From the NCBI GenBank assembly GCA_934757275.1, contig CAKVLN010000005.1:62001-126000 (forward strand): a stretch of DNA of 64,000 bases, given 5' to 3'. The stretch comes from an uncultured Candidatus Melainabacteria bacterium. Lineage in GTDB: Bacteria > Cyanobacteriota > Vampirovibrionia > Gastranaerophilales > Gastranaerophilaceae. Positions 9,485 through 16,978 of this stretch are shown piece by piece (within the stretch, counting starts at the first letter, position 1; the number at the start of each line of letters is the position of its first letter). The notes beneath the pieces were generated by a model that saw only the letters and a program-made list of their open reading frames with translations, searched no databases and had not been told where the DNA came from. A program made the position numbers and the translations under genes.

Positions 9485-9862
9485 TTACCTTGCTAACGAA
9501 ATACTAGTTACACCAACATTTCTTGCGCAATCCATCAATTTAACAACAGCACCATGGTCAGCATTATCATCAACCTGAATTAAAAGTCCATCAGGAAAAT
9601 CTTTGACATGTTCAGATACAGTTGATTCTAGATTTGCAACCGCAATTTCTTGTCCATCGAAAAGGTACTTATTATCATCAGTTACACTAAAATTCATTAT
9701 TTTAGAATCTTTTGCAATCTGTTCTTGATTTACAACCTCTGGAACGGCTAAATTCAAGCCTTGTTGATCTAATAGTGGTGCAATTACCATCATTATGATT
9801 AAAAGTACTAAGAAAATATCTGTTAGTGGTGTAATATTTATTTCATTAAAACTATCACGCAT
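9485..9862 (-). CDS. exbD: ExbD/TolR biopolymer transport protein (second copy)
   Basis: 125-aa single-pass stator-type protein of the ExbB/ExbD energy transducer. Start chosen at ATG 9862 (MRDSFNEINITPLTD): a GGAG lies 6-7 bases upstream and the ATG overlaps the stop of the preceding exbD (TAATG), rather than the upstream MERI start at 9874. The membrane segment carries the essential aspartate (PLTDIFLVLLIIMM, D15). The periplasmic domain is about 85 residues. It is a divergent paralogue of the gene just upstream, so the complex may be heteromeric. Confidence 0.88.
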   Translation of the reverse strand: MRDSFNEINITPLTDIFLVLLIIMMVIAPLLDQQGLNLAVPEVVNQEQIAKDSKIMNFSVTDDNKYLFDGQEIAVANLESTVSEHVKDFPDGLLIQVDDNADHGAVVKLMDCARNVGVTSISLAR

Positions 9863-10380
9863 TATTCGCTCCAATTCTCATACTGATTATCAGTAGGCAA
9901 AGGTGTTGTTGCTTCATTCATTACATTATTAGATGTATAATTTGAAGTTCCTTCTTCTAGCTTTTCTTGTTCTTTTTTGTTCAAAGGTTCACCTGCAACA
10001 ATAAGTTTTTTATAATGAGCATCTTGAGCTGCGTCCATAATATCCATAATTATAGAGCTTTTAGCTTTTTCATCAGCCTTAACCACAACCTCTGGATTTT
10101 CATTATCACCTTTTGCATTCTCTAAATCAGCCGTTAACATACCAATAGACGAACGTTTTGAATCAACATATATCGTACCGTCTTTTGTAACAGAAACCGT
10201 TATTTTGCCTTGCTCAATAGAAGTTCCACTGTTTACTTCTGGCACGTTAATTGAATTATCAACTGATTGAAACGTTGGTGCAACCACCATCATAATAATC
10301 AACAGTACCAAGAAAATATCCGTAAGCGGTGTAATATTGATTTCTGTAAATAATGCTTTTTTACCTGATTTTATAGCCAT
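9862..10380 (-). CDS. exbD: ExbD/TolR biopolymer transport protein (first copy)
   Basis: ExbD-family protein with the conserved PLTDIFLVLLIIMM membrane motif. The frame is open upstream to ATG 10449, but that extension is read from a REP-like repeat (encoding SPQPSPQGEGE), so I place the start at ATG 10380 (MAIKSGKKALFTEIN), giving 172 aa. The C-terminal tail (about 45 residues, Asn/Glu/Thr-rich) goes beyond the usual ExbD length. Cluster order is tonB, exbB, exbD, exbD. Confidence 0.85.
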   Translation of the reverse strand: MAIKSGKKALFTEINITPLTDIFLVLLIIMMVVAPTFQSVDNSINVPEVNSGTSIEQGKITVSVTKDGTIYVDSKRSSIGMLTADLENAKGDNENPEVVVKADEKAKSSIIMDIMDAAQDAHYKKLIVAGEPLNKKEQEKLEEGTSNYTSNNVMNEATTPLPTDNQYENWSE

Positions 10381-10391
10381 ACTAACTCTTT

Positions 10392-10424
10392 CTCCCTCGC
10401 CTTGAGGAGAGGGCTGGGGTGAGG
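10392..10424. repeat. REP-like GC-rich palindromic repeat
   Basis: A GC-rich island in AT-rich DNA that can fold as CCCTC-g-CC-TTGA-GG-a-GAGGG (10394-10413), followed by CTGGGGTGAGG. It resembles the unit at 11183-11214 and lies between exbB and exbD, where it would otherwise be mistaken for the 5' end of exbD. Confidence 0.6.
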
Positions 10425-10454
10425 TGTCAACCATCTCCCAATTTTGCAAATAAA

Positions 10455-11102
10455 CTACAATGCCACGCTAGATTGTGACTTTAATTGATTTTCTTCCTCT
10501 GAATCTACAAAGCTCAAGAATAACAATTTGATTAATTGGAAATCGTCTTCAAATCTTCTTACAGTAGATTGGAAAGTGTTGTAGCAAACAACCGCAATAA
10601 TTGCAACGCCCAAACCAAATGCAGTAGCAATCAATGCAGAACCAATACCCATTGCAACTGCTGCTGATTGATTACCTTGAGATGCCAAATCTTGGAAAGT
10701 GTACAAAATTCTAACAACTGTACCGAACAAACCTAAGAAAGGTGCAACACCACCGATTGTACCTAAAATTGTCAATCTGTGTTCAAGTTTTCTTGTAGCT
10801 AAAGCTGCTGCGATATCAAAAGAACGAGAAAAACCTTTCTTTTGTTCTGATAAAATTCTAACACCTTCTTCGGTAACTTCACCAATAATACCGCCGTATT
10901 GAACTGCTAGGTTTTGTGCGCCCATTAAGTTATTCTTAGTCAATTCCTTTTGTAATTTTGGAATAAATTCGATAACGTTTCTTTTGTTAGCGTTGTAAAA
11001 AGCAGCTCTATCAATAGCAACTGCTACTGTCAAAATTGCACAAACAAGAATTGGCAACAATACTGGCCAGTCTAATTGAATTGAATGTAATAATAGTTCC
11101 AT
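10455..11102 (-). CDS. exbB: ExbB/TolQ/MotA proton channel protein
   Basis: 215-aa proton-channel subunit that powers TonB with ExbD. Three membrane segments are visible (about 13-30, 112-135 and 150-172), with the conserved TIGGVAPFLGLFGTVVRIL loop and the alanine/glycine-rich GIGSALIATAFGLGVAIIAV helix. Located between tonB and the two exbD genes on the same strand; outer-membrane energy transduction is the likely role. Confidence 0.92.
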   Translation of the reverse strand: MELLLHSIQLDWPVLLPILVCAILTVAVAIDRAAFYNANKRNVIEFIPKLQKELTKNNLMGAQNLAVQYGGIIGEVTEEGVRILSEQKKGFSRSFDIAAALATRKLEHRLTILGTIGGVAPFLGLFGTVVRILYTFQDLASQGNQSAAVAMGIGSALIATAFGLGVAIIAVVCYNTFQSTVRRFEDDFQLIKLLFLSFVDSEEENQLKSQSSVAL

Positions 11103-11182
11103 TTTTATATCCTCTTTTACTCTATTTTACTTTTTTTGTTTTATTGTTCGGCAAGAATGCCCGACCTACTTTTTTCTTAATT

Positions 11183-11214
11183 CCCTCTCCTCGGGAGAGG
11201 GTTAGGGTTAGGGT
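11183..11214. repeat. REP-like GC-rich palindromic repeat
   Basis: Perfect hairpin CCCTCTCC-TCG-GGAGAGGG (11183-11201) followed by tandem TTAGGG TTAGGG and TTTT. Same type as the element at 10392. It lies between tonB and exbB and could affect transcript processing or attenuation. Confidence 0.6.
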
Positions 11215-11228
11215 TTTACCCTTTTCCC

Positions 11229-12425
11229 TTAATATCTTGATGCATTGAATACGTTATAGTCAAATGTAAACTGAATATCAATGCTTTGTCCTTTAAAATC
11301 TGCTGGCAATGGTCTAAACGGAGCTGTTAATTCTACCGCTTTTAAAGCCGCTTGGTCAGCCGATGGCATGCCAGAAGATTTGTGGATTCTACAAGACAGT
11401 AATCTACCATCTTTTGCTATCTTGAACAATAGAACTACACGCTTGCTTTCATTACCTTTTGGAGGATCCCAATTAAGTTTAATTCTACGTTGTAATTCTC
11501 TCATATATGGACCAAAATCTGGTTCTCTTAGGGCATCAATACCAGGAGCACCTCCGCCACCACCTGGGTTGCCATAGTTACCTGAACCTCCGCCAGAGCC
11601 TGTACCTCTTGCAAGTTGTCCACTTCCACCGCCTGCAGAAGGTGATAGAGATGGTCTTGGAGCATAAGCACTACCTCTTGAACCTGTGCCTGCACTTCCA
11701 CCAGATTTAGCACCAGAAGAAGCACCTGTACCACCTACTGGACCAGTAGAAAGAGTTTTACCTACTGGAGCACCTTTTGGAGCGGCTACTGTAAATGGTG
11801 AAGACGGTTTAGCAACTGGAGTTGGAGCAGAAACAGGTCTTGCACTTGGTCTAGCTGTTGGTGGTGCTGGTTTTGCAGTTGAAGGCTTATTAACAGAAGT
11901 TTGTTGCTTGCTTGGAGCTTGCGTTTTAGTTTGTTGTTTATTTGGCTGCGTTTTATGTTTAGCAGCCTGTTTTTGAGCTTGTTGTTGCTGCTTTTTAATA
12001 ATTTTGTTTGCGCTTTGCGCAGCAGCAGATGGTTTTGAAGCCTTTTTAGGAGCTGGCGATGGCATAGAAACCTTACGTTTAGGGTCATTTATACCACCAC
12101 TTCTAGAATTTATATCCGCACGATTTTTTGTTTTAGGATTTCTAGGCGTTGCCTCCTTATCCACTAAAACAAATTCTATGTCCTTTTTTAACTGTGCTTC
12201 TGGCTTTTTGAAGAGGCTTAAATTAATACCCATCAAAGCTAGAGCCAGTGTTATTAACCAAATTAACAGAACAACGGCAGGGTGTAAAGCAGTAGAAATT
12301 GCCAACGATTTTTTGAATGGAATAACCTCTGGTTTACTCGTCACAATAGATGGCAATGTATATGGCTCTACATTTTTTTCCTCGTCCTCGTCTAGTATAA
12401 AACTTCTTTTGCTAATAATTGACAC
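11229..12425 (-). CDS. tonB: TonB-family energy transducer
   Basis: 398-aa TonB-like protein: cytoplasmic N-terminus, one membrane anchor (about residues 45-70, ALHPAVVLLIWLITLALALMG), a long Pro/Ala/Lys/Gln-rich then Gly/Ser-rich periplasmic spacer (about 110-300) and a C-terminal TonB domain (about 305-398; LQRRIKLNWDPPKG, VVLLFKIAKDGRLLSCRIHKSSGMPSADQAALKA without the run being exact in length). GTG start at 12425. First gene of the tonB-exbB-exbD-exbD cluster. The spacer is longer than in classical TonB. Confidence 0.88.
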   Translation of the reverse strand: MSIISKRSFILDEDEEKNVEPYTLPSIVTSKPEVIPFKKSLAISTALHPAVVLLIWLITLALALMGINLSLFKKPEAQLKKDIEFVLVDKEATPRNPKTKNRADINSRSGGINDPKRKVSMPSPAPKKASKPSAAAQSANKIIKKQQQQAQKQAAKHKTQPNKQQTKTQAPSKQQTSVNKPSTAKPAPPTARPSARPVSAPTPVAKPSSPFTVAAPKGAPVGKTLSTGPVGGTGASSGAKSGGSAGTGSRGSAYAPRPSLSPSAGGGSGQLARGTGSGGGSGNYGNPGGGGGAPGIDALREPDFGPYMRELQRRIKLNWDPPKGNESKRVVLLFKIAKDGRLLSCRIHKSSGMPSADQAALKAVELTAPFRPLPADFKGQSIDIQFTFDYNVFNASRY

Positions 12426-12494
12426 TTTACTTTTCTCTCTAATATTACCCTTTTAGAATAATTAGTTTTAAGATAAATTAAATTAACCTACCTA

Positions 12495-13244
12495 CTAATT
12501 TTCATAACTATAACTTGAAGCAGATGTCGTAATCGGTTGAGTTAACAACAAATCTACTGTCGCATTTGCAGGAATTTCTACATCATTACCCTTATCAAAA
12601 ACTGATTTTGCAAGTCCGCCACCAGCACCAACTGCAGTACCTAAAGCCGCACCTTTACCAACGCTACCGCCAGTTAAAGCACCAAATACCAAACCAGATA
12701 GTGCACCAGTAGCAGCACCTACACCCATATCTTTTGCATAATCTTTTGTAACATCAAGCTTTGTACCACCTATTAGCACACCAGAAGAATCGTCAGTCTT
12801 AATTACTGCGGATATAGGTATTTGTGTACCATAAGGTGTATATATTTGAGTAAATCTTACACAAAGTTTACCGTTCATGCTGCCTCTTTTTGCTTTAGAA
12901 GCTTCAATTACAGTCCCGTAAATTGTACTTCCTGCAGGCGCAATAAGCTTGTTATTATAATAAAAATCAGAACCCAGTAGCATGCTTACGCTTTGCCCAG
13001 CACTAGTGTTTGCTGATGATAATGGGGTTGTCAAAGTCGCTGGTACCGATGTTCCAGCAGGAACCATTACAACATTGCCCTTCAAAGGTTGATTGGAAGA
13101 ATATTGCATTGGTTGTTGATAATATTGACCACTGTAAGTAGGTTGCGGTTGGGCTTGTTGATACGAGAAATTTGACGCAGCAAATGCAGTGTTAAAAGAA
13201 CACAAGGATACCAACATTAATGATGAAATTAATTTTTTATTCAT
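12495..13244 (-). CDS. Secreted protein with a glycine-zipper segment
   Basis: 249-aa exported protein. Signal peptide of about 22 residues ending in AFA. A Gln/Tyr/Pro-rich stretch is followed by a VirB10/TrbI-like beta domain (VPAGTSVPATL, IAPAGSTIYGTVIEA) and a glycine-zipper region (about 175-215; ALSGLVFGALTGGSVGKGAA) that may insert in the outer membrane. GGGAGGG lies upstream of the ATG. It shares the IPAGT/GDxVxF architecture with the neighbour at 13292, and more distantly with genes at 47250 and 47696 beyond the island. Confidence 0.7.
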   Translation of the reverse strand: MNKKLISSLMLVSLCSFNTAFAASNFSYQQAQPQPTYSGQYYQQPMQYSSNQPLKGNVVMVPAGTSVPATLTTPLSSANTSAGQSVSMLLGSDFYYNNKLIAPAGSTIYGTVIEASKAKRGSMNGKLCVRFTQIYTPYGTQIPISAVIKTDDSSGVLIGGTKLDVTKDYAKDMGVGAATGALSGLVFGALTGGSVGKGAALGTAVGAGGGLAKSVFDKGNDVEIPANATVDLLLTQPITTSASSYSYEN

Positions 13245-13291
13245 AATTATAAACCCTCCCTAATAATATTTTATTATCAATCGTGATTTTG

Positions 13292-13867
13292 TCAATTTAT
13301 TACAGTATGTGTCATGTGAATTGGAGCAACTAACACTACTATTAAATCAGCTCCAGATGAAATTGTAACATGCTCGCCCATCTTTCGTTCTGCACCAGGA
13401 ACGCATTGCAAAGTCCCCATTGCTCTAAACATCGCCCATCTCTGGTAATGCGGCATTCTAATATATTTTGCAGGCGGAGTTAAACCACCACCGATTGTAT
13501 TGTTGTTTGCAGTATATATATAAGCTTTTACTGGAATTTCATATCCATCAGTCAGATACATTTTGTTAACAAAAACCTTCATCGCAGCATTTGTGCCAAT
13601 TATAGGCTCGTTTTTCTTTTCAATATAACCTTTAAGGGTTGTACCTTCTGGAATAATATTTTTGTTATACAAATAAATATCCGAAGTTGTTACAAATTTT
13701 ACAGAATCACCTTCTTCGCAATAAGCAGTTGAAAATTCTTGCAAAGAAATCACTGGAATATGCGTTCCTTCTGGAATATCATACTCATCATAATCTCTTA
13801 GGTTAACCTCTGCTGCTAACACAGAACTAAACAAGCATGTAAAAATTATTGCAATTAGTTTCTTCAT
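13292..13867 (-). CDS. Secreted protein of unknown function
   Basis: Start placed at ATG 13867 (MKKLIAIIFTCLFSSVLAAE), which gives a clean 19-residue signal peptide; the longer open frame to 14032 is non-conserved in character. About 191 aa. The motif IPEGTHIPVISLQEFSTAYCEEGDSVKFVTTSDIYL (split: IPEGTHIPVI then GDSVKFVTTSDIYL) is shared in outline with the protein at 47696. TATAAT (13874-13879, minus strand) sits just before the start. Confidence 0.7.
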   Translation of the reverse strand: MKKLIAIIFTCLFSSVLAAEVNLRDYDEYDIPEGTHIPVISLQEFSTAYCEEGDSVKFVTTSDIYLYNKNIIPEGTTLKGYIEKKNEPIIGTNAAMKVFVNKMYLTDGYEIPVKAYIYTANNNTIGGGLTPPAKYIRMPHYQRWAMFRAMGTLQCVPGAERKMGEHVTISSGADLIVVLVAPIHMTHTVIN

Positions 13868-13977
13868 ATAAGTATTATAACACGACTTTTGATAAAACGA
13901 ACGAAGACTGTACGCTAGTAATATTAGGAAGTTAGGAAAAGTATTTGGGTGGCAAAATATTTCTTCAAAAAAAGTAC

Positions 13978-14006
13978 TTGCAAAAAAAAAATCAGCAAGG
14001 TATATT
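13978..14006 (+). promoter_or_regulatory. Promoter of tRNA-Asp
   Basis: TTGCAA (13978-13983), a 17-base spacer, then TATATT (14001-14006), 43 bases before the mature tRNA 5' end. Confidence 0.6.
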
Positions 14007-14048
14007 ATAAATGTGGTCAGCGAGCTGGTCACAGTGACAAAAGAATAT

Positions 14049-14126
14049 GGGAGCGTAGCTCAGTCTGGTTAGAGCGCATGCCTGTCACGCATGAGGTCGC
14101 GAGTTCGAGCCTCGTCGTTCCCGCCA
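14049..14126 (+). tRNA. tRNA-Asp (GTC)
   Basis: Complete cloverleaf: acceptor GGGAGCG (14049-14055) pairs with CGTTCCC (14116-14122); D-stem GCTC/GAGC; anticodon stem CATGC/GCATG enclosing loop CTGTCAC with anticodon GTC (14084-14086); T-arm GCGAG-TTCGAGC-CTCGT. Discriminator G, and CCA is encoded (14124-14126). It is the insertion site of the genomic island: its 3' half recurs at 44920. Confidence 0.97.
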
Positions 14127-14128
14127 TT
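14082..14128 (+). repeat. attL: 47-bp direct repeat in the tRNA-Asp 3' half
   Basis: Bases 14082-14128, from the anticodon loop to just past the CCA, are repeated without mismatch at 44920-44966. With the integrase next to it, this marks the left boundary of an island of about 30.8 kb. The resemblance continues imperfectly through the following terminator. Confidence 0.93.
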
Positions 14129-14130
14129 AT

Positions 14131-14157
14131 AAGAGGGTTTTAGACACCCTCTTTTTA
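14131..14157 (+). terminator. Rho-independent terminator after tRNA-Asp
   Basis: AAGAGGGT stem paired with ACCCTCTT, then a T-run. A sister copy sits after attR at 44969-44991. Confidence 0.85.
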
Positions 14158-14171
14158 ATGCAATAAAAAAC

Positions 14172-14190
14172 GTTCCAAAAACATTCCATT
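14172..14190 (+). promoter_or_regulatory. Candidate integrase arm-binding sites (left)
   Basis: Two closely spaced GTTCCA/ATTCCA motifs (GTTCCAAAAACATTCCATT). A matching pair (ACATTCCAAAAATAGTTCCA) occurs at 44784-44803, just inside the right end. Position inside both island ends suits arm-type integrase sites; inference only. Confidence 0.4.
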
Positions 14191-14215
14191 TTGGTATTTG
14201 TTTAGGCTAGTTAAT

Positions 14216-14246
14216 AATAAAAAAGTTGCCTACATTGAGGCAACTT
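14216..14246 (-). terminator. Terminator of the integrase operon
   Basis: On the minus strand AAGTTGCCT-caatgt-AGGCAACTT followed by TTTTTATTA, 22 bases past the integrase stop. Confidence 0.8.
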
Positions 14247-14268
14247 GGGCAGGTTATTTTAGTGTTTT

Positions 14269-15588
14269 TTAGGTTGCAAAAACTCTATTAAGCTCTTGTT
14301 TTACAAAATCAGAAGTATTATCAATGTCGATATAAATATCTTCTGTAATTGAAGCTCTTCCATGACGGAGCAGTTTTTGTATTATTTTAGTTGGTACTCC
14401 TTTCTTATGAAGTATAGTTGCACAAGAACCACGCAATTCATGAAATTTCATGAAGTTACGTTTACCAAATGCTACTTTTAATGCTCTTTGAAATCTTTGT
14501 TTAATAAAATCAACAGCAATTAAAGGTTTACCATACTTTGTAAAACATAAATCTTCTAGCACCCCTCTATTTATCAAAGAAGTCCTATATTCCTTTAATT
14601 CCTCAATCAATACTGTAGGAACAGCAATTTTTGACCTAGAAGTTTCCGTTTTTAATCTATCTGTAATTAAGATATCCTCTTCAGACAAATTAGGATTTTC
14701 TTCTAAGATTTTGAACAAGTTTTTCTTTGTTATCCTTTGAATTTGACGTTGAATATCAATCGTTTTAGCCTCAAAATCGATATCACTCCATTTTAGGCCT
14801 AATACTTCTCCTTGACGCATTCCGGCATAGAAGCTACAAGCAATAATTGGTGCAGTGTAGTCATTAAACAGCATCTTAGCAACTTCAATTAAAAGTGCAC
14901 CTTGTTCCATATTTATACGGACATTTTCACGATTTTTCCTTTCCTTTTTAATATTAATTGCAGACAAAATATTAAAAGGATTGGGCTGAATCGTAATATC
15001 GTTTTTTAATGCACAATTCCAAATTGCCTTAGCCTTTTTCAAAGTATTATTGTAAGAATATACGGGCATTATCTTCTTTGCTTCAATTGCCCAGTTTTGA
15101 ACAACTTGTTTGGTGATATCAACAACTTTCTTATCAGAAAAGAATTGAAGATAGTTCCTATATAATCCTTCTCCGGAAGTTATTGTATTCATTGAAAAGT
15201 TGTTTGCTTCGGCATATGTTACATAGGCTTTATATAGAGAATCAAATGTTATTTCGGTATTTTTTATACTCAGTGCAAGTTTTTTCTCATCTCTTAAATT
15301 AAGCAACTCTCTTCTTGCTTTTTCTGCTTTAGATTGGGTATCAAAATTCTCATATCTGCGTCGTTTATGATTTTCATCATAGATAGTAAAACCATACTTA
15401 ACTTTACCTGATTTTCTTGTTACTTGATAAAGTCCTTTAATTTTAGTATTGTTTTTAATTGAAACACCTTTTTTGAGTTTTATATTTTCAGTTTCCAAAT
15501 CTTTAATAAGCTTTTCTTTCTTGCTTAACTCTTGTTGCTGTTTGGTTAATTGTATAATCAATGCGTTTATTTGTTCTTGGTTATCCAT
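14269..15588 (-). CDS. Tyrosine recombinase/integrase of the tRNA-Asp island
   Basis: 439-aa phage-type integrase. An N-terminal coiled coil (about 1-38; KQQQELSKKEKLIKDLE) precedes an AP2-like arm-binding domain (about 48-95), a SAM-like core-binding domain (about 110-210) and the catalytic domain. Catalytic residues are visible: Arg in GMRQGEVLGL, HELR for the HxxR box, RHGR for the His/Trp position and the nucleophile Tyr in EDIYIDI. It sits 143 bases inside attL and reads toward it, the usual arrangement for tRNA-targeting islands. It follows the tandem-HTH gene by 7 bases, so RT, HTH and integrase form one transcription unit. Confidence 0.93.
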   Translation of the reverse strand: MDNQEQINALIIQLTKQQQELSKKEKLIKDLETENIKLKKGVSIKNNTKIKGLYQVTRKSGKVKYGFTIYDENHKRRRYENFDTQSKAEKARRELLNLRDEKKLALSIKNTEITFDSLYKAYVTYAEANNFSMNTITSGEGLYRNYLQFFSDKKVVDITKQVVQNWAIEAKKIMPVYSYNNTLKKAKAIWNCALKNDITIQPNPFNILSAINIKKERKNRENVRINMEQGALLIEVAKMLFNDYTAPIIACSFYAGMRQGEVLGLKWSDIDFEAKTIDIQRQIQRITKKNLFKILEENPNLSEEDILITDRLKTETSRSKIAVPTVLIEELKEYRTSLINRGVLEDLCFTKYGKPLIAVDFIKQRFQRALKVAFGKRNFMKFHELRGSCATILHKKGVPTKIIQKLLRHGRASITEDIYIDIDNTSDFVKQELNRVFAT

Positions 15589-15595
15589 ACACTCC

Positions 15596-16111
15596 CTAAT
15601 CTGTAGTAAAATTTGTATTGATTAATTCTGTAATATACTTTTTTAAGAAGATTGACTTTTGTCCATATTTAAAATGAGGCAGATTATTTCGTTGGAAAAA
15701 GCTATAAAAAGTGTTATAACATAATCCTGATAATTTACAGCAATCTTTTAAGTTAATTTTTTCACCATAAACTAACTCTTCATCTGAATATGATAATTTA
15801 GACCAATCTCCGGCTTTGTGAGATAGAATATACTCTGAGAGATCTTTCATATCAAAAATAGGCTTTTTAACTAAACATATGTGTCGTAATTTATCTTCTC
15901 TAAATCGATAATAAAATGTTCCATAGCATAAACCAGTGTATTTACTAGCTTGTTTTAAGTTTACTTTTCCCTTTATATCAGACTCTGTATCTAACTCAAC
16001 AGAATCAGAAATTCCTAATAATTTTTTGTTCAAAGCATCGTATTTATAATCTGAAATTTTTCTTATAGCTTGTAATTTAATAGCCATTTTACTAAAATTG
16101 GTATCTTCCAT
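15596..16111 (-). CDS. Tandem helix-turn-helix protein, probable excisionase/regulator
   Basis: Start set at ATG 16111 (MEDTNFSKMAIK), which has AGGAG 5 bases upstream; the longer frame to 16174 lacks this. About 171 aa. Two excisionase/MerR-like HTH units are visible: NLKQASKYTGLCYGTFYYRF in the middle and NLKDCCKLSGLCYNTFYSFF near the C-terminus, each followed by a short basic wing. Its place between the reverse transcriptase and the integrase suggests a recombination-directionality factor that may also regulate the operon. Two DNA-binding units in one chain is unusual for an Xis. Confidence 0.75.
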   Translation of the reverse strand: MEDTNFSKMAIKLQAIRKISDYKYDALNKKLLGISDSVELDTESDIKGKVNLKQASKYTGLCYGTFYYRFREDKLRHICLVKKPIFDMKDLSEYILSHKAGDWSKLSYSDEELVYGEKINLKDCCKLSGLCYNTFYSFFQRNNLPHFKYGQKSIFLKKYITELINTNFTTD

Positions 16112-16177
16112 AATTCTCCTATCCTTTTGTTTTTGAGTGGGGAAGATTTTCTCCTCCCCATATTCACTAATCAACTT

Positions 16178-16978
16178 TTAATATAAGCATTTTCTGCAAT
16201 TTGCAAAATAATCTATTTTATCTAACAAATTCTTAAAATAACCTGGCAGGTCCATGTCCAAGGGCAATGGAGCATGCTGTAGATATCCTAACGCAGATAG
16301 CTCAAATAGCGCAACATCCAGCTCTTCAAAACTAAATTCATAATTCTCTTCAAAAAACTTATAACATTCTGATTCGATAAATACACTGTCTGGGCAAGCT
16401 TGACGCCATTGGATATACAGATCAGCAGTTATTTTAGGTAATTTATCTTCTTCCATTTTGTTTAGGAGCTCATTTAGCTCATCACGAGTTTTCGGTATGT
16501 CATACTTGAATCTGTACTGATTTGCATTTTGAAGTGCTAATTTAATAATTCTATCAACAGACTCATTGTCTTTGTATTTTCGAATGTTAGAATATGTAGC
16601 ATTATCAATATCATAGACAATTTCAGTTTTCTTATCACTGCAATAATCATTTTCATCTTCATTCCCAACTGGGACTTCCAATACATTGATCAAAAGATCA
16701 AAAGTGAATACATCACCCATTTCAATTTCTTCTAGCCTGTATTGATCTCTTTCAGATATTTTGCTAGATGCAAATTCGAAAGTATTAATATAGTCTAAAA
16801 TCTTACTAATGCTTTTACCATTGAATTTTAATCCTTCTAACTGATTTTTATTAAAGTCATTAACAGTTACAGCCGGAGTAATGTGAATATGTTGAAGGTC
16901 AGTCCCTTCTACAAAACCACTCTTCCAACCGCATATTCCTATCATTTTGTCTTCAATAACACCAATAATTTTACTCAT
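16178..16978 (-). CDS. Possible internally initiated C-terminal product of the retron RT gene
   Basis: Within the RT frame, ATG 16978 (Met314, MSKIIGVIEDKMIG) is preceded at 5 bases by AAAGGAGG on the coding strand, a near-perfect Shine-Dalgarno. Initiation here would give a free 266-aa version of the C-terminal domain in addition to the fusion. The junction also coincides with the lysine/glycine-rich linker (KKEKGGK) between RT and extension. The domain is acidic in its middle part (NEDENDYCSDKK) and unfamiliar. Internal initiation is inference; the purine-rich lysine codons could create the motif by chance. Confidence 0.45.
   Translation of the reverse strand: MSKIIGVIEDKMIGICGWKSGFVEGTDLQHIHITPAVTVNDFNKNQLEGLKFNGKSISKILDYINTFEFASSKISERDQYRLEEIEMGDVFTFDLLINVLEVPVGNEDENDYCSDKKTEIVYDIDNATYSNIRKYKDNESVDRIIKLALQNANQYRFKYDIPKTRDELNELLNKMEEDKLPKITADLYIQWRQACPDSVFIESECYKFFEENYEFSFEELDVALFELSALGYLQHAPLPLDMDLPGYFKNLLDKIDYFANCRKCLY

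Noticed and set aside
10380..10449. Longer exbD N-terminus starting at 10449
   Set aside because: The extension is translation of a REP-like repeat and is not typical ExbD sequence.
11528..12088. Open frames opposite and overlapping tonB
   Set aside because: They follow from the repetitive Gly/Pro/Ala codons of the tonB spacer and have no ribosome binding site.
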